A stretch of 64,000 nucleotides of DNA from Sanguinoderma infundibulare (Eukaryota; Basidiomycota; Agaricomycetes; Polyporales; Polyporaceae): contig JAVLRN010000002.1 in the NCBI GenBank assembly GCA_032821775.1, forward strand, positions 3,782,001 to 3,846,000, given 5' to 3'. A model generated the notes under the pieces. That model was given only the letters and a program-made list of their open reading frames with translations, was not told the DNA's origin and searched no databases. The translations under genes were made by a program, and so were the position numbers. How positions within the stretch are numbered: position 1 is the stretch's first letter; the number at the start of each line of letters is the position of its first letter. Below are positions 1 to 11,613 of this stretch, piece after piece.

Positions 1-2354
1 GGACAGATTCCAGAAGACGTCCTTGTCTGATGACGTGAACGTGAACTTGGAGATGAGCAGACACAGGACGACCTCTACGACATCATGTATAACGTTAGTC
101 AGGCGATTCAAAACATGACACAGAGGAGGACGTACTCATTTCTAGCTGCGAGAACTTGAAGCCACTGAAATACGGAAGAACAATGTCAGCGCCGTCCTTC
201 GAGATACGTAAGCAAGAGCGACATACATGCATGCACGGCCGCCTCCCAGGAACGTCATCCTAGAACATCGTCAGTCTCAGCAGGAAGACTACGATGACAA
301 CTCTACGTACAGGTTCGAGTAGATGCCGGGGACATGGGCCTCGCTGACACTGTCGGGCAGAGGAGCCAGCCAACGCTCGGGCTTCCACTCTTCCGCGTCC
401 TCGCCCCATATCGTCTTGTTGCGGTTCGACGCGAGGAGGCCGACGGACACGGTGGTGTCTTTCGGGACGAAGATCTGGTGGATCATCGTGCCGTCCACAC
501 CCCGGACGGGCTGCGATAATGGCAAGACTACGTCCTGACGAGTCCTTCGCAGGGGGGTGTCAGAACAATGGAACACCGGGGTGGCTCAGATTGATGCTCC
601 ACTTACTCTCGGAAGACCAGGGAGACAGGGGCATACCTGAAAGGACGAACGTAAGCCATGGGCTGACCAGGGGAAATGACTGGCACACGCGGCACTTACA
701 ACCGCAAAGTTTCGCGACAGACAGCGTCGAGGTAGGGAAGCGAGACGAGGTCGTCATATTCCAGATCTTCGCCCTTCGACACCTCCAATATTTCGTTGCG
801 CAGCTTCTCTTGAACCTCCGGGTGCTCGCACAGAAGCGACAGCGTGATGGCGAGCGCGTTCGAGGTGGTGTCCATTCCTGCGAAGATGAAAGTTCTCCAT
901 TACAGACAGAAAGTCAGCCCGCCGCATCCGTACGCGGGCGACGGCCAAACAAAACGCCACTTACGACATTTGCCCGATAAGCTCCTCCTCCGGCAACTTA
1001 TCCGTCTCCGACGCCTCCATGTTCGCCCTCACTGAACCGCGCCGAACGTCACACGTCAGAGCTTCACGGCGATGCGGCGATCGACATTGTGGACGTACAT
1101 AGGATGCTCATGAGATCCTTCCCCTCGCCGACCTGCTGCGCGATCGCGTCGTCGCCTTCCTCCAGCGCGCGCTTCTTTTCCCGGTAGATCTCGACGGACC
1201 GCTCGTGCAAGATGTCGACGACCGACTTGAGGTTCTGCACGTCGCTGTGCGGGAGCATGCCGACGACCCATCGGCGAAACGCAGGCGTCCCGACCTCTAC
1301 GAAATACGGCAGAAGGCGGCGGAGCAAATTGAGCCTCATCACTGCCGGCCTACGCATAACATAGCGGTGAGCCTGATGTAACAGTCAGTCGATGGAGGGG
1401 AACTTTTTGAACGCACGAGAAGGCCTTGACGGCAGTCGCGAAGTTGTCGGGCTTGTCTGCGTCGAGGGGGTCGAAGGAATAGCCCAAGCCGGCTTGACCG
1501 ATGAGCTCGAGGGCGGTACGAGCCATCCAGGTGAGCATATCGAGCTCGACAAAGTCGCCCTTGGTACCGACGCGCAATTCGATCGCTCTCTGCAACTGTA
1601 ACGCGCACGTACGAGCGACCGTCAGGCACGACCCGAACGACTGTGGCGAGGAGCGTACCTTGTGGCCAATCTCTGTGAAGATCGGAATCATGCGCCGCAT
1701 GTGCGCAATGGAGAACACGGGGTTGAGCATCTTGCGCTGCTTGCGGTGGTGGTCACCTGAGCAGACGGACGTGAGCACCTCGAACGAAGGGAAGTCAAGG
1801 TGAGTTATTCACCGAGCGTGGCAAGCAGTCCTGGCCCGAAGTTCACATGGTTCGACCTAAATGACGTCAGCTCTGGCGACGCATCACGCGAAGAGAAAAG
1901 CAGCGTACTTGATAAAGAAGGCGGCTTCTTCGTAGATGTACTGGTCCTTGACGATGATGTTATGCATTGCAGTAGGATCGAAAACATATAGCATCCGGTG
2001 CTATAGCACACGGAAGGTCAAAATGAAACGACTTTTATAAAACATAGGCTGACCACGTACGCCGAGAGGGCCATGGAGTTTCACCACACCATCGTAGGAC
2101 TCCAGGCTCTTCAAGAAGCCCCAACCGTTTCTATCGAGGAGCTGCCCAAGGTTGCCTACATCGACAAGTCTCAGAATCATTACCTCACGAGGGAAGCCGA
2201 ATAACTCGCCGTAAAGGAAGGACTTGGCAGGAGGCCCCGGGAGGTTGTCAAGAGGGGATTTCACGAAAAGCTGCCGGAAATATTTCCACAGGAACCACGT
2301 CACCGAACAGATGACAGTGGCTTCCAGCAGAGGGGCGATCATCGCTGTCCTCAT
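1..2354 (-). CDS. Cytochrome P450 monooxygenase, copy A (3' end cut by window edge)
   Basis: This is a multi-exon P450, an ER-anchored haem-thiolate monooxygenase that hydroxylates a small organic substrate I cannot identify. The start at 2354 gives an N-terminal membrane anchor (about residues 5-30) followed by the proline hinge LPGPP. Splicing short introns yields the I-helix AGMDTTSNA (about 880), the K-helix ETLR (about 715), a PERW-type segment (KPERWL, about 375) and the haem loop FLGGGRACIG. An intron splits the haem loop right after the cysteine region (about 190-255). The last readable residues (VFWNLS) run into base 1, so roughly 30 C-terminal residues are missing. All diagnostic motifs are intact, so the gene looks functional. 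It is a close paralogue of the gene at 38187-40631, sharing exon layout and many whole phrases. I do not assign a CYP family. Confidence 0.93.
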
Positions 2355-2435
2355 ACGCGTGTAGGCCTTTGAACCGATGAGTCGATGAGAGAAGGGAAAG
2401 GGACGGCGTAGGGTGAGCAGCGAGACGTGGCGTGC

Positions 2436-2441
2436 TATATA
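2436..2441 (-). promoter_or_regulatory. TATA box of P450 copy A
   Basis: TATATA read on the minus strand, about 80 bases upstream of the P450 start codon. Spacing and sequence fit a fungal core promoter. The call rests on motif and position only. Confidence 0.45.
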
Positions 2442-2442
2442 G

Positions 2443-4300
2443 GATCGTCGTACCCCCCATGCCTCAAAAGAAGCCTGTCCAAGTAATGGCCCTCGACTAA
2501 TGTCCGTCGGAACCGGGTGGTGAGAGTACGTATTCGCGTAGCGTCTAAAGAGACGTCACCATGGAAGAGGCACATGGAAGCGCAAGCGGCGGAATGACTG
2601 GAGTGCGAAAGTCAATGAGAGCGCCTCAAGGGAAACGCTGCCCGCTTGAGGAAATTGCATGTCTCGCAGTCGCAGGCCACATGATGATGGGCCGAGGAAC
2701 CGTAGCCGAGGATAGCCTTTTCGGCAGCAGTAATTGGAAGGTTTTCAGCGGACTGCGGGGTGACCGCTCGGCTTACGAGGTGTGAGGCATTGGAACGCCT
2801 CAAAGTGCACAGCTGCACAGTCCGATGAGTGTCCTCTGACAGTTGGTGTGTAGGGCTTCGTGGTGCTCACTGACGTCTACTATGAACCCGACGTCATCGG
2901 ATTTTTTCAGTCCAATCGGCAAAAAGAAGCTCTAATTAGTCAAGCGTACTGTGTAACATGGGCCACTGAGGACTTTGCGTGACAGAAGTGAAGAGTTTAG
3001 TACGTACCTGCAGATCACGACAGTGGGAGTTTTGAAGGTTTCCACAACAGTGTTGAGGATCTGCTGGCCTGGGAGTGGCGGGTGTCCTTGTGACCGAGCT
3101 CGTGAAGGACCATCCTGTATGCCGGTTCAGTGTCCGTCGGAGTCGGCGTCGCCTTCCCTACGGATCAGTCTCCGACATCATCGAACACTGTGTACGCAAA
3201 GATGACTACAAGATGCCAAATGTCGCGGTATATGGTAATCGGTAGAAGCCTGAGAAGAGCGGCGAGAAGGCGGAGGTGAGAACTTTCGAAAATCGTTCGA
3301 ACGAGGAAGTTTTCATACGGCTGGATATTACGAGACTCACCTAGACACGGCTCTTCAACGCCTGCGTCTTCGCGTGCAGTTGAACCGGTATACCGCTCGC
3401 TGAACATGATCAGGAGCCTTCAAATGCAATACTTGGTCATGTTTGGGTGACAACGGCAGGGCGCAAGGTTGGGCGCGAATGTTTAAATACGTTGGCGAGA
3501 TGGAAGTCATATAGGCTTTATCGAGCAGACTGATGACTTCCAGAATGCAAATAATCACCCGGCTGAGGTGGCATCGCGACCCAAGCCAGGAACAAGGGTT
3601 TGAATCTTTGCGGCATGTCAATGAGTGCAGGACACGAACGCGCTGGGTCGAAGTGTGCTAGGCAACAATCAAGACACAGGTTGATGGTATAGTAAACTGC
3701 ATCCAGTGGCAGAGTCTATGAAAAATATGAGACTCACCAACACTTGAACTTGCGCTCGATGCAAGGTGAACCGTGACCCGACGTCCGTCCATCCTTGACG
3801 ACGCAGTGGCGTGCTGTACTTACCGCCTGCAGCTGGATCGGAGGACATTTCGTCTTGCGAAGTGGGAAAAAAAGGATAATGGCTCGATCAACCAAGTCAA
3901 CCATAAAGCCGTCCATGGAGTTCATTCAAAGACTCATGGTGATCGTTGTGGTGGAGAGGAAGAAGCGTAGACATCGGGCGCCTCCCATCCGACACAACTT
4001 GCGCACTTGCCACCACCTCCCCACAACGTTGCATATGAACGATGTTGGACCGATGGACTTTATCACAGAATCCCGTTCGAGTTAATTGCGAAAGACGTTG
4101 CGGATTGAGCTCGTGCGTTACTTGCTCCAGATCTGCATGTTGAACGTGTTGACCAAGTCATGATCGCCTTGCCTTAGATATTCACCGGAAGAGCTCGTTC
4201 AGAATGAGTAGAAGTGCCATGAAGGAGCTACGAGCATTATTCAGTACGACTGGGTCAATATGTATCCGACACGACCAACAACGTAAACGCAGCGAGGCGA
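2443..4300. other. Gene-free interval
   Basis: About 1.9 kb between P450 copy A and the next gene. Only short ORFs under 100 codons are present, with no domain, splice-consistent exon chain or repeat I can support. The interval is less GC-rich than its neighbours. Confidence 0.5.
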
Positions 4301-5785
4301 CTACTTCTTCAACGCCTTCTTCGGGTTCTTCTCAAACGCCTTGCACCACTTGACCCACTCCCGCGCGCCCTTCTTCATGACCTGCTTGAAGTCTCCCTTC
4401 GCCTCCGCCATCTCCCATTGCTCCTCATTCCAGTCCTTCCGCTCCTTCTCGCTCGGCGCCCACCCGATGGCCTCCAGCACTTGGGTCTCCGTCGGGACCC
4501 CTCCCGCCGGCGGGAACATGTGTGGATCCCGTTCGTGACAGCGCGCGGCGAGGTACTGGGCTAGCGTCTGGACGCGTTCCGAGGGCGTGAAGGTGAGCTT
4601 CAGCTGCTTTTCCTTCTTCGCCGCTTTCTTCTTCCCGCTCTTTTCCGCGCCTGCCCCATCCCCTGCCTTCTCATCTCCCGCTCCATCCGTGTCCTCCTCC
4701 TCGGCCTCCAGTCGTTTCGTCGTCGAGCGGGCGACCTTCGCCCCGCGGAAGGACGCATACGCCCACACGCCGTCAATCTCGAACAGCCCCCCGAACGGCC
4801 ATATGACCGTCGCGAGGAGGTCGATGGCGAGCGCGACGGGCAGGAGGCCCGACGCGATGATCGTGTCCTTCTGCGCCTTCGACTTCGTCCGCAACATGCT
4901 CTCCACGAACTCCTTGCGCATGTCCTCGGGCGAGTGCGACTCCTGGAGCGCCGCCGGGTAAACGAGCACGAGCTCCGTCACGCCCTTCACCTCCTTCGCC
5001 TCCTCCTTCGCCTCTCCCTTCGCCTCCTCCTTGGCCTTCCCGTCTCCCTCCTCTGTTGCCCCGTCCGGCAACCCATTTGTGCCCGCGTCTACGTCCGCGC
5101 CCGCGTCTTCGTCCGGGCCTGCGCCTGCCTCCGCGTTTTCGTCCGCGTCAGCCTTGTCCTTGCCCTTATCTTTGTCTTTGTCCTTCTCCTCCTTCCCCTT
5201 CCCCTTCTCATCCCCACCCATCCGATTCAAAAAGTCCAAATTGCTGCTCGTCGTCCTGTTGATCGCCCAGTCGATCCCCCTCGTCGCCTTGCTTTTCAGC
5301 CCCTTCCAGCTCGCCCCCTTCGCCGTGCTCGTTTTCGCCTCCCGCACCTCCTCCTGCCACTTCCGCTGCACCTTGCGCATTCTCGCCTCCTTCTCGCCTT
5401 CGGCCGGCTTCGTCAGCGGTGGAGCAGGCGGCGTGTAGACGACGAACCGGTCCGGCGCCTCACACCCCGGCACGTTCTTCAGTGTGGGCTTGGGGAAGGG
5501 GACGAGGTAGGCGGTGAGTTTGTGCGGGTCGCGCGAGTAGTCGGCGTCGCTGTACGTCCGCGCGACGGTCTTCCGGGCCGGGTACGGGGGCAAGACACGG
5601 ACTCGAGCGTGCTGGAGTTGTGGATCGGGCGCAGACTCGGGATGGGGTTTGTCGTCCGGGTACATGTTAGCGTCGAAGGCATCCTGTTGAGGATACGCGG
5701 GAGTCGGCTCAGCGTCCTCTGCAGGCATGGGGGACCCTTGTGGTCGCGGTGGTGTGTTTGAATCTTGCTTCTGGTCGACGATCAT
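4301..5785 (-). CDS. Conserved-looking hypothetical protein, 494 aa, acidic/lysine-rich middle
   Basis: A single uninterrupted ORF with strong fungal codon character. The first 100 or so residues are proline-rich and disordered. A globular-looking segment with YLVPFPKPTLKNVPG follows. Residues about 195-285 are a charged K/E/D/A-rich linker. A hydrophobic stretch (about 308-350, including SGLLPVALAIDLLATVIWPF) could enter or lie on a membrane. The C-terminus is lysine-rich. No family that I recognise fits. The large plus-strand ORFs over the same bases are GC-codon shadows. The hydrophobic block between charged linkers suggests a peripheral membrane or organelle-associated protein, but that is inference. 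Confidence 0.8.
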   Translation of the reverse strand: MIVDQKQDSNTPPRPQGSPMPAEDAEPTPAYPQQDAFDANMYPDDKPHPESAPDPQLQHARVRVLPPYPARKTVARTYSDADYSRDPHKLTAYLVPFPKPTLKNVPGCEAPDRFVVYTPPAPPLTKPAEGEKEARMRKVQRKWQEEVREAKTSTAKGASWKGLKSKATRGIDWAINRTTSSNLDFLNRMGGDEKGKGKEEKDKDKDKGKDKADADENAEAGAGPDEDAGADVDAGTNGLPDGATEEGDGKAKEEAKGEAKEEAKEVKGVTELVLVYPAALQESHSPEDMRKEFVESMLRTKSKAQKDTIIASGLLPVALAIDLLATVIWPFGGLFEIDGVWAYASFRGAKVARSTTKRLEAEEEDTDGAGDEKAGDGAGAEKSGKKKAAKKEKQLKLTFTPSERVQTLAQYLAARCHERDPHMFPPAGGVPTETQVLEAIGWAPSEKERKDWNEEQWEMAEAKGDFKQVMKKGAREWVKWCKAFEKNPKKALKK

Positions 5786-6095
5786 GACGGAGAGATGCGT
5801 CTGTCTTATAGTAGGAGGTTGAGCTGGGGCTGAGTAAGGTGTGTGCTGGCCGGAGGATGTGGATTTTCTGCTTGCTCAGCGCTTAGTATAAGCGGCCACC
5901 ACAGTGGAGGCTATGACGCACGTACTGCGCCGATCGTCCACTTCATGGAGCTTGACCACTATTCGGATGTGTCATTCACGAGAGAAACAGACGTACTGTA
6001 TCGTTGAACTTTCGACTAACTCAAGTTGTACCTCGATTCTACCGTACACTTTGGTACATCGTTATAGAAATACAGATACCCCATCTCACCACTCT

Positions 6096-8229
6096 CTACC
6101 CAATGTGGGCCAGCAAGTTGGCGATGAATGCAAACACGGACGCCAAGAAAGACCCGTCCGTGCCGAGCGTTACGGCGCCCTGGTTCGACACCGTCGCCGT
6201 CGCCGCAGGACCACTCGACCCGGCGGTACTAGTCTTGGTGATCACCCTGCTATCCGTCGGTGCAGCCTGGGTCGTCGCTGTGCGCATATCGGCACTCAGC
6301 CGCCAAAAATAAAAAAAAAAGCAAGCAGAGGATCATCGAAAACTCACCGGGAAGGTTCGCACTCGCACTCTGCGCCCTCCCTACCGCGTCCTGCAGCAGC
6401 TCGCCCGCGTTCGCCGGCACGAGCGACAACAGCCCGACCTTGGGCGGGTCCGCGCTCGGGTGCGTGAGGTTCCCAAAGTAGAACACGACCGCGTTGCTCT
6501 TCAGGAACGGGATGCCGAGCGTCCAGTCGTGCGCGTCCCCCGCGGCCCGCTCCTGCGCGAGCGGCGAGTAGAGCCGGTCCCGGACGCTGGGCGCGCACGC
6601 CGCGGCGTCCCCGACGGGGTTGTCGAAGAGGTCGCGCGGGTCGAGCGGGAAGTGCTTGCTGCCGATCTGGAAGGTGAGGTTGTGCGCGCTGGCGCAGGGG
6701 ACGCTGTTCACGTCGCCGAGAGCGTGCCGGATGGCGCTGAGTGCGCCGTCGGGCGCGTCGAGGTAAGGGTAGTTCTGGGGAGGAGCGTGAGCGTTCGTAA
6801 ACGTCACAAGTCGGTGTCGTATCGTACCACGTCGATCGTGGCGGAGAGCGTCGAGTTTGGGTTCGACGGTACGTTCAGGCTTTCGGCGTTTGTGATGTTC
6901 GTCCCGTCGAAGAAGACTCCGTCCAGCGCAATCTCCCAGCCGCTTGGTCGAGGATGCCGGTGAGGACGAACAAGTGAAACGAAGCTGCCGACTTACGGAG
7001 CGTATCCTTCGTTCGGATCAGACGAGCCTGGCTTTAAGATCCCGAACTGATCTGCCTTGACGAGGCGCACAGGCACCCAGGTGACGTCGGCTTCGTCGAT
7101 GCCGTCCGGAAGTTGTCCAATGGTGAGCTGGCCGGTGCCCGAGAGGTCTATGGTGTCTCGCTGCAGCGTAAGCTATGCATGGGGACCATGAGCGCCGTCC
7201 AAAGCGATCGCCCCGATGAAGCAACGTACCGCGAAGAGCGGTCGCTCGATGGTCCCCGACACGACGAGACGGTGCAAGAAACCTCCGTATTGCCCAATCC
7301 AATCTGCACCGGCGTTGAGCGTAGAGTTCTATAGATTCGCAAAAAAACGCCTTCGTCAGGGAGTGTGCACATTGGCCTGAAGGCGTGGTTCGCGGCGCCA
7401 GCATTACCGTTACATTGAGCGCGATGGCAGTGGCAAGGCTGACAGAAGACAAAGAAGTCAGCTTCAAGATTCAAACCTCAACTGGCAGACCCAGACCAAC
7501 AGACATAGACGAGTTGACACGTACTTCATATACGAGACGTATGGGAAGCCGAGCCCCAGCCTTCCCGCTGCGTAACCGAACGGGCCGTTCCCCAGCGTCG
7601 ACGTGAAGTTGTCGACCACAACCAGGCTCTGGTTGGCGAGAGTCAGCCCCGCGAGCGTGACTGCGTCCCGGCCACCCCGGAGATCCGCGTTGACGTCGTT
7701 CCCTAGAACGTCCTGCAGGATAGTATAATTCTGGACCGCGATTCCTAGCGGTTCGAATGAAAGGCTGGTATTATAGAAATGCTGGTTCCGAGAAGCGCAC
7801 TGAAACCCGGTCGAGCACGCGCTCGAGATCGCTGTGAGGTCTCCCCAGGAGGTGTCTAGCATATCCCGACATCAGCGTGAAGAACACCTCAAACAGGCCA
7901 CCAAGGGATACCGTACCGAGCTCGAGGGCGACGGTCGAGTCCCCAACTGTCACGACAACGGAGTAAGACCTGTGCGCGTGTTAGCCAGCGTTGTTGCAAA
8001 CGGGTGGCCGTAGGCCCGTCACTTACTGGTCGTAAAGGTCACCGAGGCCGATCGTCCCCCCAACGACGTCCCCATCGAGGTCGCGCTTCACAAGTCCTCG
8101 TCCTTGGCGTACCAACGGCACGGTCACTCCAGGCTTCTTGAAGGACACCGTGGAGCCACTGAACGGAACCGCGGCGACGAGAGCCGATGAGAGATAGATG
8201 GCGACAGCACACCACTTGAAAGCAGACAT
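6096..8229 (-). CDS. Secreted pepsin-like (A1 family) aspartic protease homologue with altered active sites
   Basis: The start at 8229 gives a signal peptide (about residues 1-20) and a basic propeptide ending near VKRD. The mature fold follows over several short introns. The C-terminus is a Ser/Thr-rich tail and a hydrophobic end (FIANLLAHIG), suggesting a GPI-anchored wall or membrane protein. The fold matches the neighbour at 8973-11077 exon by exon. However, the first catalytic motif, DTGSSDLWA in the neighbour, reads DTSWGDLTA here across the intron at about 7860-7920. The second motif, IDTGN in the neighbour, reads ID followed by V/N and YP at about 6790-6840. The flap loop is also replaced. 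The splice sites and frame are intact, so this is probably expressed as an impaired or non-peptidase homologue rather than a pseudogene. Confidence 0.85.
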
Positions 8230-8972
8230 TGGGAGGAGGACGGTGACTACACCGATCCCCCCGTCTGCATGGTGAGTTATGTACCCTCTCGAAGCCCAGG
8301 AGCGGTGTTCAAACCTGCCCAGTGGCCCTCCGCCCATAACACGACATGGATATCCGCTGCCCACAAGCTGTGTCTCCGTGGGCGTAGTTTCTTCTTGGGC
8401 GGCCGAAGAAAGAGGGTATCCATCCCTTAAATTCCCTGCATGCGCTTTGGTCACCTGGCGATGTGCGCGTGTGCTAGTGAACACTCGAGGAACACAGAAT
8501 ACGATCAGGAAGAAACACGCACTCGCTGCCGGCGCCCAAACTGGGCTATGGGCGGTGTTCATGCTCGCGGAAAGTCTTTTAAAGTGGACGTGGATGCATC
8601 CTAACACAGCCCCCATCGCCTATACGCCCGACAGAGCGCAAGGAACCGCGCCGAAGAATATCAAGTTAACCGCTTCCGTGGGCTTCTTCGAAGACCCAAT
8701 TTGCGACTTCCGAGCCGCGCGTTGGTAAATATCTTGACACTAATCAATCTGGGAGTTTCGCACGGCTCCAAAGCTATGATACAAACAACACTCACCTGAT
8801 CCAGAACCGTACCGCTCGGACTCCCTCAGTCCATCCGACACACCTCCACAGATCCAAAGCAAAACAGTGACCAGTTCCAGTTCCGAATCCATTGCGTAAC
8901 GTGGCGTACATGTACAAATGCTCTCATTAACACCAAACCAAGAACAGAGGGGACAAATGCAGCAGAGACGCT
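8230..8972. other. Intergenic interval between the two protease genes
   Basis: 743 bases holding the 5' flank of one protease gene and the 3' flank of the next. No ORF or repeat I can support. Confidence 0.5.
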
Positions 8973-11077
8973 TCACAGCACGTTCGACGAAAGCGACAGA
9001 GACGAAAGCACCACCGCGAAGAGACAAGCTCGACCAACGGCCTTATCAAAAGAACTCGAGCCGCGAATCGAGATGGCGGAATTCGATTCGTCCGCCGGCG
9101 CGGTAGCGAGAGAACCGGGCAGGTGCTCGGGAACTTTCGTCCTCGGTCCGGTTGCCTCGATGACGCTGGTGCTCGTCGGGACGGCCTCGGTCGTCGCTAC
9201 ATGCGCATACCACCCCGTCAATATCACACCCGAACAGAACAAATTTCATTCGACTCACATTCAAAGTTTCCCCCATCCTGCTCGGCCTGGGCCACCGCCA
9301 CCTGCAGCAGCTCCGTCGCATTGTCCGGCACGAGCGACAGGAACCCGATCCGTGGCGGGTCCACGCTCGGATGTGTCAAATTCCCGTAATAGAACGCGAC
9401 GAGGGTGCTCTTCAGGAACGGGTCGCCCAGGCTCCAGGTGAAGAGCGCACCGGAGCTCGGGGGGTCGGTGTTGACGACGGCGCTCACGACGCACGTTGTC
9501 GAGTCCCCGCGCGTGTTCTGGGAGATGAAGTCGCGGGGGTCGACAGGGAAGAGGTTGCCGCCGATCTGGAACGAAAGATTGTGCGCGGTGGCGCAGGGGA
9601 GCAAGGGTGAGAGGGAGGAGTTGGAGGCGTAGGTCGTCGAAACTTTGGAAAGGATGCTGGAGACTACGTCGGAGGGCCCACGGACGAGGGAGTTACCCTG
9701 CATGTGGATCAGCTGAGTGATACAAGGTGAAGAGAGAAGATGCAGGCACGACGTACGGTATCGATGAGCGCGGAGAGGCTAGGTTGGCTGATCCCATTGG
9801 CCTTCTCGGTGGTATCGGCCAGCTTGACGCCATCGAGGAAGACACCCTCGAGCGGTATTTCCCAGCGCCTGCATGGAAGTCAGCATAACGGGATGGTGCT
9901 GGATGCATTACGTGGATACCTACAGAGGATATGTTTCACCCTGAGCAAACGAGGGCGCAGCAAGGCCTCCTTCGGACTGGGAGTAGAGGCGAACGGGCAC
10001 CCAAGTCAAACTCGAGTTATCAACGCCAGAGGGTAGTTGCCCGATTGTCAGTTGTCCGGTACCAGAAACGTCAATCTGGCTGCGTTGCAGTGTGATCTGG
10101 CAGTGACTTAAGCTGCGTGCGCATACACAGAGTATACAGTGGCCTACCGTGAAGAGCGGTTGCTCAAGGACTCCGGCGAGGATCAGACGAGGGATGATCG
10201 GGCCGTAGTTTGCGAATTGGCGGATGAAGTTGTCGGTGCCGGTCGTGCTACCAAACTGTTCCGCGCATATGGTCAAGTCCAAAACGCACATACACATATT
10301 CTAGACGACGCACCACCGATGTCACAGCAGTCTGGCCTATGAAGCTGCCAGGAAGATGAGATCGCGAATCACGGAGGAAAACAAGGGATGATTACCTCTG
10401 CGAGGGGAAACCAAGGCCGAGAATGCCGGCGCCACCGTTGGACACAGCAAAGTTGTTGGTGTCGTTGACCGCAGCGAAGGTCTGGTTGGGCACTGTCAAG
10501 CCGGCGAGGGCGACCGTGTCACGACTGATGGGACCAGCCGCGTGGGTGCCGGTGGTGGAGTCGCCAAACAAGAGGTTGACGTCGCCTTCCTGGTTCTGCT
10601 GGAAGGTTTTCGTGATTTCATAGCGCTGTGCGCTGGAGCTCTGGCAGGTCACCGTCTGGCATGCGCTCGAGATGGCCCAGAGGTCGGACGACCCGGTGTC
10701 TTAAACCCGCGCGGCGTCAACTTGACGAATTTCCACACATAGAAGCCCCAGATCAGACAAATTGGAAAGAGGACTTACCAAGATTGAGGGAAACGGTGGA
10801 ATCGCCCACCGTCACCGCGACGAGGTACGTGCTGGCGCAGGGTTTAAGATGTATGCGCGAATGAAAGGATTGGGGGATGGACGCACAGATCATTGACATC
10901 TCCAAGGCCGACAGTCCCGCCGACGGCGTTTGCATCCTCGAGTACGCGGACGCTTGGATTCCTGGCAAAAGAGACGACTCCGCCGTTGCTCGCCGAGTTG
11001 AGCGAAAAGAGTGTGGTGGTCGAAACGAGTGCGGGTAGAGCAAGGAAGACGGAGGCGCGCCAGAAGGACGTACACAT
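8973..11077 (-). CDS. Secreted pepsin-like (A1 family) aspartic protease, motifs intact
   Basis: The start at 11077 gives a hydrophobic signal peptide and a short propeptide, then VGGTVGLGDVND, the usual start of the mature domain in this group. Joining exons across the intron at about 10703-10785 gives the first catalytic motif DTGSSDLWA. Joining across the intron at about 9704-9762 gives the second, LIDTGNS. The characteristic LGLGFP and F/YYGNLTHPS segments are present. The C-terminal exon (about 8973-9215) is Ser/Thr-rich and ends in a hydrophobic stretch, consistent with a GPI signal. It lies head-to-tail with its diverged paralogue downstream on the same strand, indicating tandem duplication. 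The likely role is extracellular or wall-associated protein hydrolysis. Confidence 0.9.
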
Positions 11078-11237
11078 GAGACAGGGGCGGACGATGGGGC
11101 CGCGTGGCTCGCTGGTCGGCGGCCTTTTCTACCGGTCGCGAGTGCTGCGCGGCTTCGATGCGGGTGGGGGCGTTGATGGTTGGCGTGGGGTCCGAGGGCC
11201 GACGACGGTCGTCGACGCGATGCTCTGACCATTGGTG

Positions 11238-11247
11238 CTTATATCCC
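11238..11247 (-). promoter_or_regulatory. Possible TATA-like element of protease gene
   Basis: GATATAAG on the minus strand about 165 bases upstream of the 11077 start, with a CCAAT pentamer just upstream. Motif and position only. Confidence 0.3.
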
Positions 11248-11613
11248 ACAGCCAATGCCCGGTCAAGGCCACACAGCGTGCTCTGGCCTTCATCTGTCTC
11301 CCGTCGGGTGGCGCAAGGCACACCGCGTCTGAGCCTAATTCTGCCGGCCCTATCCGGCACCAGCCTCGCCCCGCGGCGCAGCAGGACGCTTGATCGAATG
11401 CTACTGCTGCCTCCTCGCGGCCTTCTCACAGACGACCGAAGCAGGAACCATCCAACAACGCATGGCCCGCGTTTGTTCGCGCGAGCAGCGGGGTTCTCGT
11501 AGGATAAGGCGGCACTTGTACAGCACGAAGACATACATACATTCGACTTCTCCAGCTTCTTGCACACACGTTCACTTGACACGCGCCACCACCTCTTCCG
11601 CTCTGCATCGCGA

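Noticed and set aside
4934..5761. Plus-strand ORF of 275 codons opposite the hypothetical gene
   Set aside because: Arginine/leucine-rich shadow of a GC-rich, lysine/glutamate-rich coding strand. The minus-strand protein has the sensible composition.
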